Position numbers and translations under genes: made by a program. DNA of 29,179 bases from positions 1 through 29,179 of the forward strand of contig JBNGIS010033988.1 in assembly GCA_049999725.1 (NCBI GenBank), read 5' to 3'. Below the pieces are notes generated by a model that was given only the letters and a program-made list of their open reading frames with translations, was not told where the DNA came from and ran no database searches. Origin of the DNA: Haplomitrium mnioides. Lineage: Eukaryota > Marchantiophyta > Haplomitriopsida > Calobryales. Below, piece by piece: positions 10,923-18,464 of this stretch (position 1 is the stretch's first letter; the number at the start of each line of letters is the position of its first letter).

Positions 10923-10927
10923 CCATC
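10923..10927 (+). repeat. Target-site duplication, left (CCATC)
   Basis: CCATC immediately before the 5' LTR of the copia element; an identical CCATC follows the 3' LTR at 13616-13620. Confidence 0.9.
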
Positions 10928-11189
10928 TGTTGAAATACCAAGCTTGGTACGTAGCCCGCTAGGATGACGAGTAAAGTCTTATTTTTTTTGGACCCTCTTT
11001 AGGGTTAGTTTTGTTAAGTTAATTTAGGGTAAGTTTAAGTATAAATACAAAGTATGTAGAGAGAGAAGGAGGGAGATCAAAGAGAGAGCACCGCCATGCT
11101 GCAAGCCTATTCCCTTTTTGTAAATTCATTGTGTTGAATAGGATCTCTCATATTTGCCTCCAAAGATTTGTCTCCTCGATTTCTTTACA
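10928..11189 (+). repeat. Copia 5' LTR
   Basis: 262 bases, TGTTGAAATA...TTTACA. A perfect 14-bp palindrome TACCAAGCTTGGTA lies at 10936-10949. A TATA box, TATAAATA, is at 11040-11047, followed by GAGAGAGAAGGAGGGAG. The two LTRs differ at only about a dozen positions by eye. Confidence 0.93.
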
Positions 11190-11204
11190 TGGTATTAGAG
11201 CAGG
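11190..11204 (+). other. Copia primer binding site
   Basis: TGGTATTAGAGCAGG directly abuts the LTR end. It is a one-substitution variant of the common TGGTATCAGAGC primer site for initiator tRNA-Met. Confidence 0.85.
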
Positions 11205-11282
11205 TTCATGAATGGAGATCAAGGGTCATGAATAGAGAGCAAGATTCATGAATAGAGAGCAAGGTTCATGAATAGAGAGAGA
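11203..11282 (+). repeat. Four ~20-bp repeats in the copia leader
   Basis: GTTCATGAATAGAGAGCAAG-type units are repeated four times immediately after the primer site. Such leader repeats could arise by slippage during reverse transcription; no function is evident. Confidence 0.8.
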
Positions 11283-11487
11283 GTGTCTGGCAAAAATTGA
11301 GTCAATCCTCAATTGATTTGGCGCTTCTTCAAAGCTGATTCCGGGTGAATCGCTAATCTGATTTTATCTACCTCCATACGATCTAGGTCTATTATTGTGA
11401 AGTTATTATTGAAGACTGAAGCATCAACAGAGAAGGTTGTAGCGATTCTTCTCTTGCATATCGTGATTTTGAAGGTGGTCACAGGAA

Positions 11488-11829
11488 GTGACACACAGAG
11501 TTTCGAATTTCTTGAGGGTTCAAAATGGCATATGGGATTTCTCAGATGTCAATGAGAACAATTACAGTGTTTGGTCTATGAGAATGACCAACTTTATCAA
11601 AGGCAGAGGTTTCTGGAATTTCATCACATGTGTTGAAGTAGAGCCCATGTTGAGTCCAAACCCATCCACTGCTGAAATGCAAGCATTCAGGATTTATATT
11701 GAGAAGGTTCATAAGTTGCTATATTGGCTTACCATCAGTGTTGATGATAAGATGATGGGATGTAAATCTGTAGCAAAGACACCCAAGGAAGCTTGGGATA
11801 TTTTGAAGAATAGATATGCAGTCATATGA
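11488..11829 (+). CDS. Copia gag N-terminal part
   Basis: A 113-codon frame. After residue 15 it reads IWDFSDVNENNYSVWSMRM, close to the start of plant copia gag proteins (a hydrophobic stretch, then NY..W...M), and it continues with KTPKEAWDILKNRYAVI, which matches the A.eAWd.L...Y region of the same proteins. It ends in a TGA just before the internal deletion joining gag to RT, so the nucleocapsid zinc knuckle is missing. The true start may be upstream of the first in-frame ATG. Confidence 0.75.
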   Translation: MTHRVSNFLRVQNGIWDFSDVNENNYSVWSMRMTNFIKGRGFWNFITCVEVEPMLSPNPSTAEMQAFRIYIEKVHKLLYWLTISVDDKMMGCKSVAKTPKEAWDILKNRYAVI

Positions 11830-12833
11830 TATGCAAGGAAGCTAACACCACTACCCGATAGAAAGAAAGCGATTGGCTGTAAGAGGGTGCACAAAGTAAA
11901 GCATAATGCAGATGGTTCGATAAGCAGTTACAAGGCTAGACTACTAGCCAAAGGATATGCTCAGACATATGAGATAGATTTTGATGAAACATTCAGTCCT
12001 GTTGTGAAGATGGCGACTGTGAGAACTGTGATTGCTATGGCTGCTGCAAAGAGATGGGATTTACATTAGATGGATGTAAAGAATGCTTTTTTGAATGGAG
12101 AGTTACATGAAGAAGTGTATATGGAGCAGCCACAATGATATGTACACCATAAGTTTCCAAATTATGTGTGTAAGTTGAAGAAAGCTTTATACAGATTAAA
12201 GCAAACACCAAGAGTATGGATAGATAGAATAAGCAAGTTTTTACAAAGTATTGGATTTGTCATCAGCAAGGCAGATTACTCTATGTATGTGCAAAAAACG
12301 AATATAGGTTTGGTCATCATAGTGATATATGTTGATGATCTCATTATTACAGATGATGATAAGATGCAGATTGAAAATGTTAAAAAGAGCCTTGGAGCAG
12401 AGTTTGATATGAAAGACTTGGGAGAACTTATGTACTTCTTGGGCATAGAAGTAATAAGAGCATAACAAGGTATTTGGTTACTCCAACAAAAGTATATTCA
12501 GGACATGCTACAGAAATACAATATGACAACATGTAAGCCTATTTCTACTCCGCTTGAACAAAATGCAAAGTAAAGAGCTGATTTGGGAGATGAGTTGGAA
12601 ATACAACTATGTACTAGGAAATAGTTGGAAGTTTGATTTATGCGACCATGACAAGACCAGATATGTCTCATGATGTGGAAGTACTTAGTCAATTTATGCA
12701 GGTGCCAAGAAAGCCACATTTAGATGTGGCAAGGAGAGCACTACGTTACTCAAAAGGCACACTGAATTATGGTTTATTTTATACATACGAAGTTGAAGTA
12801 AAACTATTTGGATATATCGATGTAGATTGGGCT

Positions 12834-12835
<2 letters not shown>

Positions 12836-12910
<75 letters not shown>
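12836..12910 (+). repeat. (AT)n microsatellite inside the copia RNase H region
   Basis: 75 bases of uninterrupted AT dinucleotide. It lies exactly between DVDWA (upstream) and RRSTSGY (downstream), replacing the few codons that normally link these motifs in copia RNase H. It therefore expanded after, or as part of, loss of function. Confidence 0.97.
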
Positions 12911-12915
<5 letters not shown>

Positions 12916-13343
12916 GAAGATCTACAAGTGGTTATGTTTTCAGTATTGGAGGTGCTACAGTGAGTTGGAGTAGTAAGAAGCAAGCTACAATTGCTTTGTC
13001 AAGCATAGAGGTAGAGTATAGAGGAGCAACAATGGCTGCATGTGAAATAGCTTGGCTACGCAAGCTATTGCCTGATTTAGGACATGATGTGCAAGAGCAT
13101 ATGACTTTGTATTGCGACAACATAAGCAATACAAAACTAGCAAACAATCTGGTGTTTTATGCAAGAACGAAAAACATTGAGGTTCATTACCATTACATAC
13201 AAGAGAAGGTACTTGAAGGTGAGATTGATTTGGTGTATGTGAATACAGATCAGCAAGTAGCTGATATTCTTACAAAGTCAGTAGGTATAGAGAAGCAACA
13301 TAAGTTTCAAACTATGATGGGAGTGCTTGGCATTGGCTTGAGC

Positions 13344-13354
13344 TTGAGGAGGAG
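13344..13354 (+). other. Copia polypurine tract
   Basis: TTGAGGAGGAG directly before the 3' LTR, the expected site for plus-strand priming. Confidence 0.75.
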
Positions 13355-13615
13355 TGTTGAAATACCAAGCTTGGTACGTAACCCGCTAGGATGACGGGTA
13401 GAGTCTTATTTTTTGGGACCATCTTTAGGGTTAGTTTTGTTAAGTTAATTTAGAGTAAGTTTAAGTATAAATACAGAGTATGTAGAGAGAGAAGGAGGGA
13501 GATCGAAGAGAGAATGCCGCCATGCCGCAAGCCTCTTCCCTTTTTGTAAATTCATTGTGTTGAATAGGATCTCTCATATTTTCCTCCAAAGATTTGTCTC
13601 TTCGATTTCTTTACA
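13355..13615 (+). repeat. Copia 3' LTR
   Basis: 261 bases, matching the 5' LTR throughout, including the palindrome TACCAAGCTTGGTA at 13363-13376 and TATAAATA at 13466-13473. It is followed by the right copy of the CCATC target duplication (13616-13620). Confidence 0.93.
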
Positions 13616-14211
13616 CCATCACACTTGATGCTTTTGGTAGTCTATTGCTTACCTCCAAAGAATTGCGGTTTGAACAAATCTCAAGCTGCTTGTCAAAAAT
13701 AACACTTTTCTATAAAGATGAATCTTGGAAGTATAACCTCTTCTTGCACTTAAAAACTCCAGCCATTGAAAAAACTCACTACAATTCAATTATTTCAAGA
13801 AACTATTTTAACAAATATTGTCAACCTTTTACGGCCTACCTAAAATATGTGTTTTTAAAGAAAATTCTGCAAAACAACAAAATTGGGAACTTTTTGTGAA
13901 AAAAATTAGAAAAATGAAAATGAAAAATGCTTTATGCACTAACTTTTTTTTGCACCACACGAACCTACGTGTTAAGAGCTCTATGAATCATTTTTTGGTG
14001 GGAAAAGGTATTTTTTGAGATTTAGATATAAAAGGAGCATCAATGGGAACTTTCTTTTCATTGCCGCGAGTTCACTTTCTAGTTTTTGTTTTCTTGTCGT
14101 CGTTGTTTTTGCATTTTCTTGTTATTTTACCATTTTTAGTCGTTCAATTTTTCTGAACTTTTGTTCCTAAGATTTTTCACCTCAAATTCTACCTATTCTT
14201 ACTTTTTGAAA
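13616..14211 (+). promoter_or_regulatory. Divergent spacer and promoter of methyltransferase-like gene copy 1
   Basis: A TATA box, TATAAAAG, is at 14027-14034, 185 bases before the ATG at 14212. The spacer aligns with 20800-21404 of the second copy (shared landmarks: CATCACACTTGATG, a region rich in AACAA, TTTTTTGAGATT, the TATA box at nearly the same distance from ATG, and TTTTTGTCGTTATTTTTGC-like leader). Conservation of TATA-to-ATG distance (185 and 183 bases) supports this as a real promoter and start. Confidence 0.65.
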
Positions 14212-14622
14212 ATGGCATCAAAGGTCAATGTTTCCAGACTTGCTCAACGAAAGCTTTATAGGTATTCAAATGCTATCAAGCTCTCGAGCCAAAATAATTA
14301 AACTCGAAATGGCTAGTTAATTGTGGATCCTTGAAAGACCCTCATCAACACCTTTACCTTATTGCTGGTGAAGGTGAACATTTTAACCTCGGCCTTATGG
14401 TCCAAATAACGATGATTAGAGAGGGGCAGCGAGCCAACATCAAGCTGCCTATATAGTCACATGATGCTGTTACTATGTACAAGGTATCTTGCAAACAATT
14501 TTGCTTTTCAGAGATGAACGAAAGGGACATTTTTGCCAAGCATCTACAGATTGCTAAGGAAGATGACAAGGTAAGATCTTAAAACCCTTTTTCATTTTTT
14601 ATCTTTTTGGACTAACTCGGAA

Positions 14623-14940
14623 CTCAATGCGTGCATAGGCTCTTGTGTCCATGTGCAAATGGACTTGGGAGTCCATACGCATGTGAACTTGAGAGTTCAT
14701 GAGCGCTTGGACATGGGAGTCCAAGTGCACATGGACTTGGGAGTGCATGCGTGTAGGGTCTCACATCATCAAGTCCTTACGCGCATAGACTCCTAGATCC
14801 ATGTGCACATGGACTCACAAGTCCAAGTGCGTTTGGACTCTCAGGTCCATACATGCATGGGCTCCCATGTCTATGAGTGTAGGGACTCCCAAGTCCATAC
14901 GCGTATGGACTCCCACGTTCTTGTGCGCATAGACTCCCTA
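14623..14940 (+). repeat. Mirror-organised array of 13 palindromes in MTase intron 1
   Basis: 18-bp units of the form GTCC-N10-GGAC (for example GTCCATACGCGTATGGAC at 14893-14910, a perfect palindrome) with 6-bp spacers, so the period is exactly 24. Units start at 14623, 14647, 14671, 14695, 14719, 14743, then 14773, 14797, 14821, 14845, 14869, 14893 and 14917. Left spacers are TTGGGA, TTGAGA, ATGGGA, TTGGGA; right spacers are TCCTAG, TCACAA, TCTCAG, TCCCAT, TCCCAA, TCCCAC, so the right half carries the reverse complement of the left. The switch is a 12-base linker at 14761-14772. Unit centres vary but stay mostly alternating purine-pyrimidine. Confidence 0.95.
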
Positions 14941-16382
14941 GTTTTTTTTAGCTTAGACTGAATGTAAGATACATTTTTACTTGTTGTAAACACTTGGAAA
15001 CTTTTTTCTTAACATGTTTGATTGTTTTTTTATTTTGTTTTTCAATTCACTCAATTTTTGGTGGACTTTGTGGATGCCTGCCAAGACGCGAAGCGCATTG
15101 AACAAGATGGTCATCAACATCAAACTGTTGAAGCCCAAACAAAGCATCCACATTCTATAGCTTGTGTCGCATCCAAGTGCGGTGACCATGTCAACAACAG
15201 CAATAACAGGAACATCAGTTGCAAAAAAGAGAAAGGTAGTGGAGCCAATCGAGGCTCCAAAAAAGAAGAAACAAGTCGTCCCAAAGAAGAAGCCAATTCC
15301 AGCTCCCATTATTGAGGAGGAGCCAGCTCCCTCCCAATCTCCAACAAGGTCCTCTTTTGTGGCTCCTTCATCTTCAACACTGTGTAGCTCAAGAGAGGAA
15401 ATAGAGGCAGAGCCAGTTCAGGCTCCAACATCAAGAGCAAAAAGGCAATTGCATAGGGAGATGTGAACCTTTCAAAAGCATGAGTAAGTAGACCCTCAAA
15501 CATTATCTAAAGAAGACAAAAATAAAATCATAGAGTCTGCAATCCAGCGATCCAGAGTCCGATAAGAAACGATTACAATTCGATTAGAGAATTTAAATCT
15601 TCAAAAACTTGGAATGGACAACTGGGGGTCATTTCAGATTAAGGGGTTGAATGAAGACTTTGTTGAGCTTTTGGCGCAGAGAATGCTTACCAGTAAATAT
15701 GTGCATAGTTGTTTTATTGTTGTTATTGACTCAAAATGTGAGTTAAAGGATAAGTGAGAGTTCGATTTGATGAACCTTGATAAGTATTGATACGATATTG
15801 CAAAAGGCAATCACAGTGCTACCACAAGGCAGATCAAAGTGTTGAAGATCTTGGAGATCAAGCCAAAGTCGACTTTTAAGAAGACACTCACTTCTCAAGA
15901 CAATTGGTTCTAACTGGCATTTCAAAGTGGTGAGCTCTGGGATTTACAACATAGGATTTTTTCTATGTGAGAGAAAAATATGGTGAATGACCAGAAGCCT
16001 AAGACCAAAGGATTGCTAAGAATGAAGGACATGAAGTGGACACCTTGGAGGGCCCTTTAAGGTCTTCCAGACGAAGTTGAAATATTTGTTTTGAAACGCG
16101 TGGAAGCCGGAGAGCTTTCAATTAAAAAAATGTTTCGCGAATTAGAGAGACATAAAGTTTTGGTAGTAATGGTAAATTCTTTATGCTCCGAAGTCTATTG
16201 CAGCTCTTGGGAAGAAACAAGAGAGGAGTACCCTCTCTACACCGAGGAGTCACAGATGTCTGCATTTTACTCCAATTTTGAGAAGCTTTTGGTAAGTTTG
16301 TTTTTCCATTGTATGTTTATTTCTCTAAAGTTGCATTGATTTTTTTGTAAATTGTCTTTTGTTAGAATAAAAATGACTCTAA

Positions 16383-16641
16383 GTCCATGCGTGCATGGAC
16401 TCTTTAGTCCAGGCTTGTAAAGGACTCTCTTGTCCCAGCGCACTTGGACTAGCAAGTCCATGCACGTATGGACATTGAAGTCCATGTGCTCTAGGACATT
16501 GAAATCCATGCGTGAATGGACATTGAAGTCCAAGAGCGCCTGGACTTCAATGTCCATGCATGCATTGACTTCAATGTCCATATGTGTATGGACTTCAATG
16601 TCCAACTTAGTTTGGACTCCAATGTCCATGCTATTTTGAAC
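16383..16641 (+). repeat. Mirror-organised array of 11 palindromes in MTase intron 2
   Basis: Same construction as in intron 1: 18-bp GTCCAT...ATGGAC units on a 24-bp period (one 19-bp unit at 16407). From 16456 on, spacers read ATTGAA, ATTGAA, ATTGAA up to the unit at 16528-16545, then TTCAAT, TTCAAT, TTCAAT, TCCAAT. ATTGAA and TTCAAT are reverse complements, so the array is symmetric about the unit at 16528-16545. The spacer words differ from intron 1 although unit design, period and mirror layout are the same. Confidence 0.95.
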
Positions 16642-17802
16642 TTTCAAGTCATTGATTAGGTTGACTTGAGGGTCTTTGCTTGCATTGTCTTCCTCTTTAA
16701 AGTCTAGGTTTTTTTTGTTGTCTCCTCTTATTTTTTTCTGTTTTGGTTGTGTGCAGAGGGACAAAACATTTAAACAGTAGCTTGCCAAAACATATTGGGT
16801 GTTGAAGAACCCCGGAAGATCAAGACCATGCTCCAACACTTGTTTCCTACCCTCGTACTTTTCTGCTTCATTGCCAGAAAGCTAGAGTGTGGAATCAACG
16901 TGGCATATTGCCAAATCCACAAGGAGGCAAATGCTTGTTAGTTGAAGGGATTTATAAAACTTAGATGTTTCACTTTGACAATTGTAGATATTCCTTACAA
17001 TTACAACCTTAAGGAATGCAAGCATGATGATTCCGAACCCTTTTCTAGGGATGACATTTTTGATATGGTTTCCTCTTTTGCGACAATCACGACTTTTGAT
17101 TTTTTGTTATTTGTAATAGTACATTCCTTGCAACAATTTGGCATCGTCAAGGATGCTTTTTTGGAGGTTTGTTGTGCCATCGACCACAACATCTAGTAGG
17201 TTTTTTTTTGATTTTTTTGGTTTTTTAGTTTACCTTGTTTAGTTTTCCTACACTGTGTTTCAAGTGTCTGATTTGTTTGCTTTTCTTACTACAAGGACAA
17301 AAGCAATATTCATCATTCCGGTGGTCCAAGAATTGCTCACACCCACGAGTATTGGAATGTGGGTTACTAGACAAAGGAGAACAAGAGGAGCATGAGGCTC
17401 TTCAACTTGCAACTTGCTCATGCCAAAGGTCATCCTCAGCAAATTATGCGGAGTTGCCCAACTGTGTCGCCTAAACTAAAACATCCAAGAGATGATACTC
17501 ATGTGAATGTTTACCAAAAGCCCCATGCTCTTTATAATTTTTTCATTGACCATTTATCAACAGAGCAAGATTGGATCTTAGATCTTTGCTCAAAGTTCGA
17601 CACAAGCCTTGTCTATGCTTTGAAGATGATGAAAAGTTGCATTGCTATGGAATCTGATAGACGCTAGTCTATCTACATTCCTAAGAGAGTTTTGACGATG
17701 GCTTCTTTTCCATCTGATGTAACCAAATTGCAAACAGTATATGTGTACCACAAGGAACTTGTTCCTTCTGGTATTGTAGGTGCCACTGGTGATTCTGTTG
17801 CC

Positions 17803-17807
17803 ATCTC
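17803..17807 (+). repeat. Target-site duplication, left (ATCTC)
   Basis: ATCTC precedes the solo LTR and is repeated at 18345-18349 directly after it. Confidence 0.9.
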
Positions 17808-17929
17808 TGTAACGGACACCAACTTTAGTAAGCAAAGACTAAAACTAGAGAAAAATATAGACACAACTATGTCTAGAAAGTCATTGCTAAGTTAGTGTAC
17901 GAACAAGCGGTGGTTATTTAAGAGAGAGT

Positions 17930-18110
17930 GACACGTGGCAAAAGGAGGGAAAGTCAACGAATTAAAGTGAAACAAGAAGAACATCTTAAGAGGATAAGGA
18001 CACGTGGCAAGTGCAGAATTAAAGAATAATGGAAGGACACGTGGCGAAAGGAGAAGAAAAGAGAAATAGAAGGTTCTAAAGATAAGGACACGTGGCGGAT
18101 GTAGAACTAA
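17930..18110 (+). promoter_or_regulatory. Cluster of ABRE/G-box motifs in the solo LTR
   Basis: Four ACACGTGGC motifs spaced about 36-70 bases apart, each inside a GGACACGTGGC(A/G)-rich unit. ACGTGGC within CACGTGGC is the core recognised by plant bZIP factors in abscisic-acid-responsive promoters (known biology). The cluster lies about 115-295 bases upstream of the TATA box, a sensible enhancer position (inference). Confidence 0.7.
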
Positions 18111-18224
18111 AGTAGAAGGTGGTCCAATGAGAGAGAGATAGAAAAGGGTGGTCCAATGAGAGGAGGAGAGATAAAGAACCAATCGGGTTCTTCCACCTAT
18201 GTAAGCTAGTTGCTTTCTATTGAG

Positions 18225-18232
18225 TATATAAA
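18225..18232 (+). promoter_or_regulatory. TATA box of the solo LTR
   Basis: TATATAAA followed by GAAGGGAGAGTGCCTTGTT, conserved in the LTRs at 22638-22645 and 27525-27532. Confidence 0.75.
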
Positions 18233-18464
18233 GAAGGGAGAGTGCCTTGTTAGGCATCTCTTACCTTGTGAGCTTGAAGTCTCTTTTGTGCGCTAACTTC
18301 TTGTACTTGTCCTAACTTATGTGTTGTGTATGTGTAGTGTTACAATCTCTAGGACTAGAAAGTCTCGGCAAGACTCTTTAGCAACTGCAGATGCTGAAGC
18401 TTCTCAGCCAATTGATTTAGATGAGACAATTACTCCTAAAGAGTATAGAGTTGTAGCATCATAG

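Larger units (their letters stand above)
11835..13354 (+). pseudogene. Copia reverse transcriptase and RNase H, broken
   Basis: Starting near LPDRKKAIGCK (about 11855) it reads through KVKHNADGSISSYKARLLAKGY, ETFSPVVKM, MDVKNAFLNGELHEEVYMEQP, the catalytic YVDD in VIYVDDLIITDDD (about 12330), DLGELMYFLGIEV, then YATMTRPDMSHDV, RRALRYSKGTLNYG, VSWSSKKQATIALSSIEVEYRG, and the C-terminal ADILTKSVG (about 13280). All copia RT and RNase H landmarks are in order. It is interrupted by TAG at 12067-12069 (expected CAG, as in LHQMDVKNAF), a TGA near 12137, TAA near 12463, several later stops and frame changes, and a 75-bp TA microsatellite inside RNase H. The catalytic YVDD itself is intact. The gag-RT junction near 11830 marks loss of protease and integrase. 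Confidence 0.92.
10928..13615 (+). mobile_element. Ty1/copia LTR retrotransposon, internally deleted (2.69 kb)
   Basis: Two near-identical LTRs (10928-11189 and 13355-13615), a tRNA-Met-type primer site, a purine tract before the 3' LTR, and a perfect 5-bp target duplication define the element exactly. It encodes a short gag and the RT-RNase H part; protease and integrase are missing, so at about 2.7 kb it is roughly half the usual copia length of near 5 kb. The gag-RT-RNase H order without integrase between RT and the LTR is copia-type. It sits in the spacer between the divergent transposase and methyltransferase genes. Confidence 0.95.
17808..18344 (+). mobile_element. Solo LTR of the gypsy family (copy 2), inside MTase exon 4
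   Basis: A 537-base LTR, TGTAAC...GTTACA, without internal element sequence and flanked by a perfect ATCTC duplication. It aligns with the LTRs at 5252, 22139 and 27103. It keeps at least three perfect ACACGTGGC motifs (near 17932, 18001 and 18037) plus one more near 18089, two GGTGGTCCAATGAGAG repeats with CCAAT, and the TATA box TATATAAA at 18225-18232. Solo LTRs arise by recombination between the two LTRs of a full element. Its insertion interrupts the C-terminal reading frame of the methyltransferase-like gene. Confidence 0.95.
14212..18464 (+). pseudogene. Beta-class amino-methyltransferase-like gene, copy 1 (decayed, about four exons)
   Basis: ATG 14212-14214; exon 1 to 14570, intron 14571-15085 (GTAAGA...AAG, phase kept), exon 2 15086-16291, intron 16292-16756 (GTAAGT...GTGCAG), exon 3 16757 to about 17192, a short intron to 17295, exon 4 to the TAG at 18462-18464. 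Exon 2 carries AKKRKV and APKKKKQVVPKKK (about 15215-15300), likely nuclear signals. Exon 3 has LTIVDIPYNYNLKECKHDD (about 16975-17030), which fits motif IV (DPPY-like) of DNA N4/N6 amino-methyltransferases. Exon 4 has VYQKPHALYNFF, DWILDLCS (motif I position) and SCIAMESD (motif II). The order IV, then X/KP, then I is that of beta-class enzymes. Motif I lacks its GxG (SKFDT), so cofactor binding is doubtful. About ten stops in exons 1-2, one frameshift near 16795 and an LTR in exon 4 inactivate it. The enzyme assignment is by motif recognition only. Confidence 0.62.

Noticed and set aside
15022-15315. A 97-codon plus-strand frame rich in His, Asn and Lys
   Set aside because: It lies in a different frame from the spliced methyltransferase-like exon, which is supported by phase-matched splice sites and continues to 16291.
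14623-16641. CRISPR-like regular repeats
   Set aside because: The 24-bp period has conserved arms and very short 6-bp spacers that are shared rather than unique, the units are palindromes, and the setting is plant introns. It does not fit a CRISPR array.
16267-16839. A 190-codon minus-strand frame with repeated HMDIEV/HMDFNV words
   Set aside because: It is the translation of the 24-bp palindrome array (24 is a multiple of three), plus intron edges. The plus strand gives a similar artefact at 16430-16639.
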